Positions 25,453 to 34,529 of a DNA stretch of 64,000 nucleotides are shown here, piece after piece. Source of the stretch: Novosphingobium profundi (GTDB lineage Bacteria; Pseudomonadota; Alphaproteobacteria; Sphingomonadales; Sphingomonadaceae). Position numbers and translations under genes: made by a program. The first letter of the stretch is position 1, and each line of letters starts with the position of its first letter. Under the pieces are notes generated by a model that did no database searches, had not been told where the DNA came from, and saw nothing but the letters and a program-made list of their open reading frames with translations. The stretch is taken from assembly GCF_018491765.1 (NCBI RefSeq), contig NZ_JABWCU010000003.1:186001-250000 (forward strand), written 5' to 3'.

Positions 25453-26517
25453 TCAAGGCGCGAGGAACCTGAGCAATGCCTCCCGGAAATGCTCAGGCCG
25501 CTCCATATGGGGTACATGGCCAACTTGCGGAAACGAAACGAATTGGCCGTGTATCAGGTCTCCTACGGCGGATTGTGCAGCCTCATGGATACCTGGCATT
25601 CGCGCACGCGCTTCTGGCGTGGCGTATCCTACCAAAGGCGCAGAACGATCTGCTGTCCCAGCGGTCAACAAGACTGGCATCGTTAGCAACGAGTAGAGCG
25701 GACGAACCGGCTCGCGATAAATCATCTGGTATGTCAGCGCAGATGCCCGGGCAAAGCGGTCGAATTCGCCCGAGAGAGAAACGCGCATGCGCCAGGTCAC
25801 GAAGGGCTCATATTCCTTCGCATCAAGGAGAGGGAAAAAGTGCCCAATGAATTTGCGGTAGCTTTCCGCAGAATATGCGTGTTCTGCGGAGACCAGAGTG
25901 GACGTTTCCTGAGGCGAAATGAAGCTTCGATAATCTATGAGGCCAATCGGATCTTCGAGGGCAAGTTGCTCAATGCGTTCAGGAACCATGCTGGCTATGC
26001 GAACTGCCAGAGCGCCGCCGGTGGAATGGCCCAGCATGCTGAAACGCCCAATCTTCAGTTCGCCGATCAAATCCAGGGTGTTGCGAGCCAATCCCTCGAA
26101 GGTGTAGGCCAGAGCTGGCTTGGATGACTTGTTGAAGCCGATCTGATCGGGGACGACAACCCGAAATCCCGCAGCGCGAAGCCAATCGATCGGTGCCGTC
26201 CAATAGCTGCTATCAAAGTTCTTTCCATGAAGGAGGACGATCGATCGCCCATTCGGCGTGCTCGTCGGGGCGAAGTCCATATACGCCATGCGTACAGCTT
26301 CGCCTTCCATGACTAGCGGATGAAATCGGACTTCGCCCGGATAGGGCCAGTCCTCAAGCCCAATCCCGAGCGCTCGCATCGGGGCTTGGTAGGATGGCGT
26401 CTCACTGAACGATAGGGCGGGTGTGCCGGTGCCGATAAATGTGGCGGCAGCAAATGATGAGGCAAGGGCTGTGCGGCGATCGATCTGCGGCAATGTTTTG
26501 GAAGATAGGAAATTCAT
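25453..26517 (-). CDS. Alpha/beta hydrolase with Tat-like signal
   Basis: 354 residues. The N-terminus has a twin-arginine-like run (IDRRTALASSFAAATFIGTG) and may be exported. The fold is that of epoxide-hydrolase/esterase-like enzymes: IVLLHGKNF (oxyanion), the nucleophile elbow MLGHSTGGALA, acid in TAGTADRSAP and His in VGHVPHMERPEHF. It lies four bases downstream of the ene-reductase gene on the same strand, so both form a small operon. Base composition is lower in GC than the genes to the right. Substrate unknown. Confidence 0.8.
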   Translation of the reverse strand: MNFLSSKTLPQIDRRTALASSFAAATFIGTGTPALSFSETPSYQAPMRALGIGLEDWPYPGEVRFHPLVMEGEAVRMAYMDFAPTSTPNGRSIVLLHGKNFDSSYWTAPIDWLRAAGFRVVVPDQIGFNKSSKPALAYTFEGLARNTLDLIGELKIGRFSMLGHSTGGALAVRIASMVPERIEQLALEDPIGLIDYRSFISPQETSTLVSAEHAYSAESYRKFIGHFFPLLDAKEYEPFVTWRMRVSLSGEFDRFARASALTYQMIYREPVRPLYSLLTMPVLLTAGTADRSAPLVGYATPEARARMPGIHEAAQSAVGDLIHGQFVSFPQVGHVPHMERPEHFREALLRFLAP

Positions 26518-26521
26518 GTGT

Positions 26522-27634
26522 CTATTCTGCCATGCTCGTCGTCGTTGCGCGAGGATAGTCGGTATATCCTTTCGCGTCGCCCCCGAACAGGGTCATGGGA
26601 TCAAGATCGGCCTGGGCAATCCCGCGAGCCAGGCGAACCGGAAGATCGGGATTCGCGACGAAAGGTCTGCCGAACGCAACGAGATCGGCATAACCTCTGT
26701 TGAGGATCCACTCTGCCTTAGCGAGGTCGTATTGCCCGGCGACGATGATGGGACCTTGAAAGCGCTCACGGATGTCGGCTCGGAAGGACTCGGTAAATTC
26801 AGGCGCGTCGTCCCAGTCCGCTTCGACGAGATGCAGATAAGCAATGCCTTTAGCCTGGAGAAAGTCGGAAGCCTCCAGGATTGTGGGCAGAATGTCCGGA
26901 CAGGCCATTCCCCTTGCAGTGAGAAATGGGGCAAGACGGATTGCAGTCCGTCCGGGGCCTACCGCTTCGGCGACGGCGCTCACCACTTCGCGGAGGAAAC
27001 GGAGGCGATTTTGACGCGACCCCCCGTATTCATCAGTCCGGATATTGGAACTGGTTCGTAAAAATTGATCGATCAGGTAACCATTGGCGCCGTGAATCTC
27101 GACTCCGTCGAAACCCGCGCGCATCGCATTACGTGCCGCGGATGCATAATCGTCGACAATCGACCTGATTTCAGCTTGCTCCAGCGCTCGTGGGCGTGGA
27201 CATGCAACCATGGCGCCTTGGCCCGTCGAAGGATCGGCCATCCAGACGGAGCCTTCGAAATCGAGAGCAGAAGGCGCTACGGGCGGCGCGCCTTCGTGAA
27301 AATCCGGATGTGACATGCGCCCGACATGCCAGAGTTGAATAAAGATGCGGCCTCCGGCGGAGTGCACCGCGTCCGTCACCGTGCGCCAGCCAGCAATTTG
27401 CTCAGGTGAGTAGATACCTGGCGTAAAGGAATAGCCCTTTCCCTGAGGCGATATTTGCGAGGCTTCTGTCACGATTAGGCCTGCAGATGCGCGTTGCGCG
27501 TAATACGCGGCATTAAGGGCGTTGGGAATGTCGCCCGGCTGGGCGCTTCGCGCGCGTGTCATTGGGGCCATGACAATGCGGTTGGGCAATGAAATTTCGC
27601 CTATTGTCGTGGGTTCAAAGAGAGATGAGGGCAC
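26522..27634 (-). CDS. Old-yellow-enzyme ene-reductase (NemA-like)
   Basis: 370 residues from a GTG at 27634, preceded by GGAG; the open frame extends further, but only this start fits the family N-terminus (SSLFEPTTIGEISLPNRIVM). Typical blocks are APMTRARS, QLWHVGRMSHP, the substrate His/Asn pair VEIHGANGYLIDQFLR, YGGSRQNRLRF and GYADLVAFGRPFVANPDLP for FMN phosphate binding. It reduces activated C=C bonds or nitro-esters using NAD(P)H. Divergent from a LysR gene, which probably controls it. Confidence 0.88.
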   Translation of the reverse strand: MPSSLFEPTTIGEISLPNRIVMAPMTRARSAQPGDIPNALNAAYYAQRASAGLIVTEASQISPQGKGYSFTPGIYSPEQIAGWRTVTDAVHSAGGRIFIQLWHVGRMSHPDFHEGAPPVAPSALDFEGSVWMADPSTGQGAMVACPRPRALEQAEIRSIVDDYASAARNAMRAGFDGVEIHGANGYLIDQFLRTSSNIRTDEYGGSRQNRLRFLREVVSAVAEAVGPGRTAIRLAPFLTARGMACPDILPTILEASDFLQAKGIAYLHLVEADWDDAPEFTESFRADIRERFQGPIIVAGQYDLAKAEWILNRGYADLVAFGRPFVANPDLPVRLARGIAQADLDPMTLFGGDAKGYTDYPRATTTSMAE

Positions 27635-27737
27635 GGTTGGCTCCAGTTCAGCATGGTAACCGACGAGGTAGATAATTTCCTGCTGGATTATTATGGGGCA
27701 GATGCCGAAAAGACTCTCCGTCAAATGGAAACAATGG

Positions 27738-28670
27738 ATGCTGGACGATATCAATGAGATACGTACGTTCGTGCGTATCGCAGGGGAAGGAAGTCTTTCT
27801 CGGGCAGCTCAAACCATGGGGCTGTCGCTTAGTGTGGTCAGCAAGCGCCTGGCCACGCTCGAGGCGCGGACGCGAACACTGCTGATCGCGCGCAGTACCC
27901 GCCGTCTGGCGTTAACGCCAGACGGCCAAAGGTTCTTGGAACGTGCAAAGCGCATATTGGCTGAAGTGAGCGAAGCGGAAGCCATGTTGGCTCAAGGGGA
28001 GCTTGAGCCGCAGGGGCTCCTACGGATCAACGCGCCGGTCGCGCTGGGGCGGGCACATGTCGCGCCAGTCTGTCAGGAACTGGTCGAGCGTCACGGCAAT
28101 TTAGAAATGGAATTGTCGCTCACCGATCGGCTTTCCGGCTTGATTGACGAGGGACTCGATGTGATTATCCGAATTGGTCAGCCTCAGGCGCCAGGGTTGG
28201 TGATGCGCAAGCTCGCTGATAATCACCGTGTAATCGTTGCATCTCCGCGATTCATTGAAAGGAAGGGGGCCCCTAGCTCTCCAGAGGGTCTTTTGGACTA
28301 CGATTGTTTGCATGACGGTGACGGTAGCTTGTGGCAGCTTGTGCGACCTGATGGATCTCAGGCATCGGTTACGGTTACGTCAAGACTACGATGCAACAAC
28401 GGTGAAGTCTGGGGCGATTGGGCGACTGGCGGCTTCGGATTGGCACTAAAGTCACTGATCGATGTGGCTGAAGACTTGCGCACAGGACGTCTGATCCGGG
28501 TATTGCCGCAGTGGAGTAGTCCCCCGGCACCGGTTTGCGCACTTCTGCCGGCACGTACTCTGATCCCGTCACGAGTTCGCGTATTCTTGGAGGCAATGGC
28601 GCTGCGACTTCGTCGGGCCAACGAAAGGAGTTCAAGCGCAAAAGCTGACGGGATCGGAGAAGGCGGTTGA
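27738..28670 (+). CDS. LysR-family regulator, divergent from the ene-reductase
   Basis: 310 residues from the ATG at 27738, chosen because the family starts within about five residues of INEIRTFVRIAGEGSLSRAA. The helix-turn-helix (SLSRAAQTMGLSLSVVSKRLATLE) is followed by a LysR substrate-binding domain (GLLRINAPVALGRAHVAP, LSLTDRLSGLIDEGLDVIIR, HRVIVASPRFIE). It is of the CrgA/DmlR-like type. The 104 bases to the ene-reductase start should hold its operator; I found no strong palindrome there. Confidence 0.87.
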   Translation: MLDDINEIRTFVRIAGEGSLSRAAQTMGLSLSVVSKRLATLEARTRTLLIARSTRRLALTPDGQRFLERAKRILAEVSEAEAMLAQGELEPQGLLRINAPVALGRAHVAPVCQELVERHGNLEMELSLTDRLSGLIDEGLDVIIRIGQPQAPGLVMRKLADNHRVIVASPRFIERKGAPSSPEGLLDYDCLHDGDGSLWQLVRPDGSQASVTVTSRLRCNNGEVWGDWATGGFGLALKSLIDVAEDLRTGRLIRVLPQWSSPPAPVCALLPARTLIPSRVRVFLEAMALRLRRANERSSSAKADGIGEGG

Positions 28671-28987
28671 TCTTTGTTCCTTGCTGAAACCTATCTGCGT
28701 CTTCATTGCAGACCAACCGGCATGTGGGGCCTATGTTCGTTGGCAGCCAAGTTGGGCTGACAAATCGGGAACATCCGGGGTTTTCAAAAGGCTGTGACAG
28801 GGTTCTTGTCCGATATGCGCGGCTTCTTACAGACTGTCTGCCCGCGCTCGGGTTCGCGGTCTCAGCATGTCCAGACAGCGGCTTCGAACCTTATGCGAAG
28901 TGGAGAAATTATCGCGGAAAGTCGTGGGGCATGATTCGCCTGCCCTTCAGCGAGCCTTTGCAGCGCGTGCGACATGGTCACGCCGAT
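28671..28987. other. 317-base gap without a recognised gene
   Basis: It lies between the convergent ends of the LysR gene and a hypothetical gene. A plus-strand open frame from 28706 has no ribosome binding site and no family pattern. No clear terminator hairpin with a T tract is visible. Confidence 0.4.
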
Positions 28988-30388
28988 CTAGTGCCGCAGG
29001 TTGGCTACGCCCAATTCTTCCCACATCCAGGCAAAGCTGTAACCGGCCATCTGCTCGTTGCCGGATTTGGCGGTCCCGTTCTCTAGGTACTTCAGCCATT
29101 CCACCACCTGTGTGCGCCCGGCCTTGGTCGTGACGGCTTGCCGCGGCGTCTTGTCACCCAGAGCTGGGACCGGTTCGTCGAGAACCTGTCGGTATTGTCG
29201 GTCCATCATGTCGCGAACGATGCGCTGCATCTCCGCAGCAGGGATCTCCGGCTCGGCGGCTTCGTCGCGCTCCTGTCGTTGTTCAGCCATCATCTGGGCA
29301 ACGGTGCGGATCTCGGTCAAAGGTGCCTGCACCAGATCGCCCAGCAAGGGGATGAAGAAGTCCCGGGCACGCTGCGCGCGTTCGGCGCTGTTGATCTCGA
29401 TCGTCAGGAAACGTCCCGCCAGCTCGGCATTTCCAAGGATCGTCGAGCCATCGTCCATGGTCGATGCCAGCACTTGCCCGCCGGGCTGCACGGACCTCCT
29501 GGATTTGACGCGCTTGTCTTCCAGCCAATTCCAGAATTTGGCGGAAGCGGGCGACAAGGTGGGCAGGGTCTGGAAACGGGCTGCGATCTGCTTTTGTGTC
29601 ACGCCTTTGGGCAATGGGAAAACCAGGCGATGGAAAAGAATGTCATCGCCGTCGCTGTTGACCAGATTGGGCATCGGCGGGCCCATGACACCGGCAGCGT
29701 CCAGCAGCCAGGTCGAGGTGATCACGGGCGCGCTGTGGCGCAGCAGCACCGCGCGGTCGGTTACGTCGAAATCAAAGTCCGGGTCGGGCTTGGCGCCGAT
29801 CTTCGTAAAGCCATCGATCAACTGCTCGCTGCCATCCGGACTAAATGCCAGCAAGGCTCCAGAAATGACGGCGCCGCCTCGGCCGACGATCAGGCGCGTG
29901 GCAATCCGGTCCCAGTTGTGCAAGCTGCTGCTCGCGCTGCGCTCCTCAACGGTGACAGGCTCGCCGTCCTGAAGCAGGTCGCGCAAACGCATCGACTTGC
30001 CTAGCACAATGTCGCTCACTTCGTAGAGTGACATCGGTGTCTGACGCAGGGCCTTGATATAGGCTTTGACGGAGGCCTTTTCGTTCCAGCCACGTCGCTT
30101 CAGGTAATCGTCGGCGAGATTTTCGCCATCGAACTCGCGCCCGATCAGGTCTTCGAACGCGCAGCCCCACAAGGGACCTTCCCAGTGCGGGCCAACAATG
30201 TCGAGCAGTTCGTCGAAATCGACATCGAGCTCGTCGGGCGCCGGTCCGAAATGTTCTTCCAGACACTCCTCAAGCCGTGTCTTCCAGGGTTCGCGCCCAG
30301 CATATTTGATCAGGCCGGACAGGTCATGGATCGCGCGCAAGGGAAGGGCTCCTGGAGATGGTTCAATGGCACGATAATGCCGAGCCAT
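28988..30388 (-). CDS. Conserved protein of unknown function
   Basis: 466 residues; the ATG at 30388 follows AGGA by five bases. It is soluble, with no signal or membrane helix. The middle has RGWNEKASVKAYIKALRQ and TPMSLYEVSDIVLGKSMRLR. The last ~80 residues contain the pattern VPALGDKTPRQAVTTKAGR followed by VEWLKYLEN and SFAWMWEELG. I recall similar tails in widely spread uncharacterised proteins, some with SEC-C motifs, but cannot name a domain. A lone gene with a 239-base gap upstream. No function is proposed. Confidence 0.65.
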   Translation of the reverse strand: MARHYRAIEPSPGALPLRAIHDLSGLIKYAGREPWKTRLEECLEEHFGPAPDELDVDFDELLDIVGPHWEGPLWGCAFEDLIGREFDGENLADDYLKRRGWNEKASVKAYIKALRQTPMSLYEVSDIVLGKSMRLRDLLQDGEPVTVEERSASSSLHNWDRIATRLIVGRGGAVISGALLAFSPDGSEQLIDGFTKIGAKPDPDFDFDVTDRAVLLRHSAPVITSTWLLDAAGVMGPPMPNLVNSDGDDILFHRLVFPLPKGVTQKQIAARFQTLPTLSPASAKFWNWLEDKRVKSRRSVQPGGQVLASTMDDGSTILGNAELAGRFLTIEINSAERAQRARDFFIPLLGDLVQAPLTEIRTVAQMMAEQRQERDEAAEPEIPAAEMQRIVRDMMDRQYRQVLDEPVPALGDKTPRQAVTTKAGRTQVVEWLKYLENGTAKSGNEQMAGYSFAWMWEELGVANLRH

Positions 30389-30588
30389 TTGTTCCTATAC
30401 GTCAAGCGAATTCGCAGCGACAGATCGCGCATGCTTGGCGAGCTAAATGCCGGCGGAGGTGTGTCGGGGAGACGCAAGCGCAAGCCTACCGGTGAAAACG
30501 CCAACGCGGTGAAAAGACTTAGGAGCGCGCACCGGACGCGCGATACATGGTGGCATTCATGAAACACGACCTCGAGCCATGAAAGAGG

Positions 30589-30622
30589 GCCTGACGCAGT
30601 CCTTGTCCGGACAGCGTCAGGC
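30589..30622 (-). terminator. Probable terminator of the Ohr-ALDH-DJ-1 operon
   Basis: A perfect 9-base-pair stem (GCCTGACGC, 30589-30597, with GCGTCAGGC, 30614-30622) and a 16-base loop lies six bases after the DJ-1-like stop codon. On the minus strand it is followed only by a weak T-rich CCTCTTTC. Confidence 0.6.
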
Positions 30623-30627
30623 GGGGG

Positions 30628-31305
30628 TCAGGCGACCATGGCGATCAGGGTTTTGGCGACATCCTCGCTGCTGGCCGGATTTTGCCCGGTGACCAGCTTT
30701 CCATCGTGGACCACGAAAGGCGCCCAGTCTGGGCCCTTGCGGTAATCGGCGCCCTGCGCGATGAACGTGTCCTCGATCAGGAAGGGCACCACCTCGGTCA
30801 GTTCCACGGCCTCTTCCTCGCCATTGGTAAAGCCCGTGACGGTGCGTCCCTTGACGAAGGGATCGCCATTGGCCGCCTTCACGTTCTTCAGCACGCCGGG
30901 GGCATGGCACACCAGACCGACCGGCTTGTCGGCCTTGGCGAAGCTCTCGATCAGGGCGATCGAGGTCGCGCTTTGGGCCAGATCCCACAGCGGACCGTGG
31001 CCGCCGGGGTAGAACACCGTGTCGAAATCGGCCTCGCGGACCGTATCCAGCTTCACCGTGCTCGCCAGAACGGCCTGCGCGGCAGGATCGGCCTTGAAAC
31101 GCCCGGTCAGTGGCGTCTGGAAATCGGGTAGATCGCTCTTGGGATCGAGCGGGGGCTGGCCGCCAGCGGGCGAGGCGACGGTGATCTCGGCGCCCGCGTC
31201 AAGGAAGGTGTAGTAGGGGGCGGCAAATTCCTCCAGCCAGAAGCCGGTCTTCTTGCCCGTATCGCCCAGTTCGTCGTGGCTGGTCAGAACCATCAGGATT
31301 TTCAT
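30628..31305 (-). CDS. DJ-1/PfpI family (Hsp31-like glyoxalase/deglycase)
   Basis: 225 residues, the length of Hsp31-like class I glutamine-amidotransferase-fold proteins. The nucleophile Cys is in VGLVCHAPGVL, with a Glu early in the fold (SHDELGDTGKKTGFWLEEF) and YPGGHGPLWDL. The end VVPFLIEDTFIAQGADYRK then GPDWAPF and LVTGQNPASS is characteristic. Such enzymes detoxify methylglyoxal or repair glycated proteins. It is the third gene of an Ohr-aldehyde dehydrogenase-DJ-1 unit and fits electrophile stress. A decayed second copy of its 3' end lies at 34530-34754. Confidence 0.88.
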   Translation of the reverse strand: MKILMVLTSHDELGDTGKKTGFWLEEFAAPYYTFLDAGAEITVASPAGGQPPLDPKSDLPDFQTPLTGRFKADPAAQAVLASTVKLDTVREADFDTVFYPGGHGPLWDLAQSATSIALIESFAKADKPVGLVCHAPGVLKNVKAANGDPFVKGRTVTGFTNGEEEAVELTEVVPFLIEDTFIAQGADYRKGPDWAPFVVHDGKLVTGQNPASSEDVAKTLIAMVA

Positions 31306-31375
31306 CGGTATTCACCTGTCTTGCCCGCCCGGCGCGAAATTCGCCGGATGCGGAAGGAATGGAAAGAGATATGTG

Positions 31376-32791
31376 TCAGTTCTTCGCGCTCAGCATGGTT
31401 TCGAGCACGGCCTGCTTTTCCGCATAGGGCGCGCGCAGCCGCTGGCCGCTGAGCCCTTCGGCGGACTGGCGCACGGTAGGGCGAAAATGGCTGAAACGGC
31501 GAAAACCATGCACACCGTGATAGGCGCCGATGCCCGAGGCGCCAACTCCGCCAAAGGGCAGGCTCTCGATCGAGGCATGCGACATGATGTCGTTGATGAC
31601 CAGCGCGCCCGAGGTGACGCAGGCGGCGAAGCGCGCCTGCACGGCGTCGTCGTCGCTGAACAGATAGGCCGCCAGCGGGCGGTCATGGGCATTGATGCGG
31701 GCGATGGCCTGGTCCACGTCCATGGCAACGACGGGCAGCAGCGGGCCGAAGACCTCCTCCTGCATCACGCGCATGTCCTGTGTCGCGTTCAGGATCAGGA
31801 CCGGCGCGATCTTGCGCGTGGCGGCGTCCTGCACGGGCTCTCCTGTGGGATTTAGCGGAACGATGGTCGCGCCCTTGGCTTGCGCGTCGGCGAGGAGGTC
31901 GAGCAACCGCTCGAAATGGTGCGGCGCGATGATCGAGGTGTAATCCTCGTTCGCCTGAATGCCGGGGAAGGCACGGGCCATGAAGGCCTTGGCCGCTTCC
32001 ACGAAGCCGTCGACGGCATCGCTCGGCACCATGACATAGTCGGGCGACAGGCAGATCTGCCCGGCGTTGAAGGTCTTGACCGTCAAAGTCCGTTCGGCGG
32101 CTGTCGCAATGTCGAAGCCTTCATCGACCACCACCGGGCATTTCCCGCCCAGTTCCAGCGTGACGGGCACAAGGTTTTCCGCCGCCGCGCGCATCACATG
32201 GCGGCCGACCGCCGTGCTGCCGGTAAAGACCAGATGGTCGAAGGGCAGCGAGGTGAAGGCTTGCGCGACATCGGGTCCGCCGATCACCACGCCAAGTTCC
32301 TCGGCGTCGAAGGCATCGCCGACGAGGCGGGCGATCAGGTCCGAGGTGCGGGGCGTGAATTCCGAAGGCTTGATCATCGCCGTGTTGCCCGCCGCAAACA
32401 CGCCGGCCAGCGGCGCGAATGCCAGGTTGATCGGGAAATTCCACGGGCTGACGATGCCGACCACGCCAAGCGGCTGCGGCTCGATCCAGGCAGCCATGGC
32501 CGGGTCGCTGACTTCGGCGGCTTCGCGCTGCATCCACTGGTCGACATGGGCGGCGCTATGGTGCAGCCCGGCCGCCGTGGTGGCAATATCGGCAGCCAGC
32601 GTATGGTAGGGCGCGCGATTGCCGAAATCGGCGCTGATGGCGCGCACCAGTTCGGCGCGGTTGTCGGTAATCAGGCGCGCGGCGCGTTCCAGCCGGTCGC
32701 GGCGCAGGGCCGCGTTCGCGGGACCGGCGGCGAGATGCGCCTTCTTCATGGCGCGCAGGATTTTGCTCAGGTCTTCGACAGGGTTGGTCAT
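31376..32791 (-). CDS. Coniferyl-aldehyde-dehydrogenase-like ALDH
   Basis: 471 residues of the ALDH superfamily. The cofactor-binding region IVSPWNFPINLAFAPLAGVF, the general base Glu in VTLELGGKCPVVV, and the catalytic Cys in NAGQICLSPDYVMVP are intact; EEVFGPLLPV and SLPFGGVGASGIGAYHG complete the fold. The CLSPDY and GAYHG patterns and the length point to the coniferyl-aldehyde dehydrogenase group rather than betaine or succinate-semialdehyde enzymes. It lies 17 bases after the ohr gene, so it probably oxidises aldehydes arising under hydroperoxide or aromatic stress. Confidence 0.86.
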   Translation of the reverse strand: MTNPVEDLSKILRAMKKAHLAAGPANAALRRDRLERAARLITDNRAELVRAISADFGNRAPYHTLAADIATTAAGLHHSAAHVDQWMQREAAEVSDPAMAAWIEPQPLGVVGIVSPWNFPINLAFAPLAGVFAAGNTAMIKPSEFTPRTSDLIARLVGDAFDAEELGVVIGGPDVAQAFTSLPFDHLVFTGSTAVGRHVMRAAAENLVPVTLELGGKCPVVVDEGFDIATAAERTLTVKTFNAGQICLSPDYVMVPSDAVDGFVEAAKAFMARAFPGIQANEDYTSIIAPHHFERLLDLLADAQAKGATIVPLNPTGEPVQDAATRKIAPVLILNATQDMRVMQEEVFGPLLPVVAMDVDQAIARINAHDRPLAAYLFSDDDAVQARFAACVTSGALVINDIMSHASIESLPFGGVGASGIGAYHGVHGFRRFSHFRPTVRQSAEGLSGQRLRAPYAEKQAVLETMLSAKN

Positions 32792-32808
32792 GGTATGTCC
32801 CTTGCAGA

Positions 32809-33231
32809 TCAGGCCAGCGTCAGGGCGACGTCAATGTTGCCGCGCACGGCATTGGAATAAGGGCAGACTTCGTGAGCGGCCTCGATCAGGCGCTGCGCGG
32901 CCTCGCGCTCCACGCCCGGCACGGCAATGGCCAGCGCGATCGACAGACCGAACCCCTGCGTTGCCAACGGACCGATGCCGACGCTTGCCGTCACGGTGGT
33001 TTCGGCGGGCACCTTCATACCCAGCGGACCCGCAACGGTCTTCATCGCGGAGAGGAAGCAGGCCGAATAGCCGGCGGCAAAGAGCTGCTCGGGATTGTTG
33101 CCATGGCCGCGTCCGCCCAGTTCGACTGGCATGTCGAGCCAGACGTTGAGCGAGCCATCCGCGGTGCGAGCACGGCCATCGCGCCCGCCGTTCGAGGTCG
33201 CAGAGGTGGTGTAGAGGGTCTTGGTGAGCAT
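32809..33231 (-). CDS. ohr: Organic hydroperoxide resistance protein (Ohr)
   Basis: 140 residues from the ATG at 33231, with AAGGA ahead. Ohr/OsmC fold with both catalytic cysteines: SACFLSAM and EVCPYSNAVRGN, and the N-terminal LYTTSATSNGGRDGRARTAD and LDMPVELGG of Ohr proper. It reduces organic and fatty-acid hydroperoxides by means of thiols. The usual regulator OhrR (MarR type) is not adjacent; a divergent LysR gene with a perfect palindrome stands in its place. Confidence 0.93.
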   Translation of the reverse strand: MLTKTLYTTSATSNGGRDGRARTADGSLNVWLDMPVELGGRGHGNNPEQLFAAGYSACFLSAMKTVAGPLGMKVPAETTVTASVGIGPLATQGFGLSIALAIAVPGVEREAAQRLIEAAHEVCPYSNAVRGNIDVALTLA

Positions 33232-33322
33232 GGGAAAAGGTCCTTTTGAAGCGGCAGTCGTTTTCGTTGCCGCCCTTCTAGGCCTTGCGGCCGGGCTTGA
33301 CTCACAAGGCCAATGCAACCAC

Positions 33323-33340
33323 CCATCAGAAATCTGATGG
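33323..33340. promoter_or_regulatory. Palindromic operator between ohr and lysR
   Basis: CCATCAGA-AA-TCTGATGG is a perfect 18-base palindrome. It lies 10 bases before the LysR ATG and 92 bases from the ohr ATG, as expected for an autoregulatory site shared by a divergent LysR pair. Confidence 0.75.
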
Positions 33341-33350
33341 AGCCTGTTCG

Positions 33351-34238
33351 ATGTCGCTTGTCCGTCTGCGCACCTTTGTCGAGGTTTACCGCCTGCGCTC
33401 GATCTCCGGCGCCGCGCGCAGCCTCAACCTGACTCAGTCCAACGTGTCCCAGCACATCGCCGGGCTGGAAGTGGCGATCGGCCACAGTCTGTTCGAGCGC
33501 CAGTCGCGCGGGGTAGAGCCGACCATGGCCGCCGATGATCTGGCACAGGATCTGGGTGACCTGCTCGACCGGGCGGAGGAAGCGCTGAGCAAGGCGCGGG
33601 CCCGTTCGTCCGATCTGGCCGGAGTGATCCGCATCATCGGCCATGCCGATCTCATCGCGGAGGAAATCGCCTTGCATCTGCCTGCGCTAATCGATGCGGG
33701 GATGCGGGTGCGCCTGCAACCGGCCCATCGCGATCTGGTGCAGCAGATGCTGCTGGAGGGGCATTTCGATCTGGGCGTTTCGGCCTATCCGATCATCGAC
33801 TCGCGCCTGCATAGCGAGGTTATCCGCGAGGAGCCGGTCCACGCCGTGGCCGCGCCGCAGGTCGTCGCGCGGATACGCAGCGCGGTGTCGCTGGAGGCGG
33901 GACTTAAGGGGGAGCCGATGCTGGCCTACAATCTCGACCGCCCGCTGATCGATGCATGGCTGCGGCATCAGCGTTTGGGCCATGTCGACACGTCGCCTGC
34001 CGTAACCAGCCCGGATATGCGAGTGCTGCGTCAGATGTTACAGGGCGGCGTGGGCTGGTCGGTGCTGCCCGACTACTTGTGCCGCCGCGATCTGGCCGAA
34101 GGGCATCTTGCCATGATCGCGGTGAGCGGCCCGCCGCTAACCAATCCTTATTCGCTTGTCTGGCTGCCCACCGCCTTGCGCAATCCGCGCGTAGCCCATG
34201 CACGCCAGACGCTGTTGCGGCGGCTGCGCGACGGTTAA
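33351..34238 (+). CDS. LysR-family regulator of the ohr operon
   Basis: 295 residues from the ATG at 33351. The helix-turn-helix is SISGAARSLNLTQSNVSQHI followed by AGLEVAIGHSLFERQ; the rest is a LysR effector domain (VIRIIGHADLIAEE, GHFDLGVSAYPIIDS, GGVGWSVLPDYL). It faces the ohr operon across 119 bases that hold a perfect palindrome. It probably senses an oxidised or aldehyde ligand; the ligand is unknown. Confidence 0.88.
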   Translation: MSLVRLRTFVEVYRLRSISGAARSLNLTQSNVSQHIAGLEVAIGHSLFERQSRGVEPTMAADDLAQDLGDLLDRAEEALSKARARSSDLAGVIRIIGHADLIAEEIALHLPALIDAGMRVRLQPAHRDLVQQMLLEGHFDLGVSAYPIIDSRLHSEVIREEPVHAVAAPQVVARIRSAVSLEAGLKGEPMLAYNLDRPLIDAWLRHQRLGHVDTSPAVTSPDMRVLRQMLQGGVGWSVLPDYLCRRDLAEGHLAMIAVSGPPLTNPYSLVWLPTALRNPRVAHARQTLLRRLRDG

Positions 34239-34529
34239 GTCGCGAGGGCTGGCGTACGAGGTTTACGATTTGAAAGGTCTATGATCCGCGGGCCACCGCC
34301 TCCTGGAGCTGGCGGGCTGGCCACGCGCCCTGGGTTCATCAAGGGCTGCCAGGTCAGCCATGCGCCCATCTATAACCTTGGGCAGTCATCTCCGCTGCAT
34401 TGGAAGCGGTCGTTCACGCCTGTCGAGCTATCCGGCTTTGACAGGGAGGGCTTCAGCATAGTCCGTCAATCTCGATCGACCATTTTGGATAGGCAGCGGG
34501 ATGCGACCGAGAGGGACCAGAATATCTGA
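34239..34529. other. Gap without a recognised gene
   Basis: 291 bases after the LysR gene. No open frame has a start with a ribosome binding site or a recognisable protein pattern. It leads into the DJ-1-like fragment, so it may be eroded sequence of the same lost gene or operon. Confidence 0.35.
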
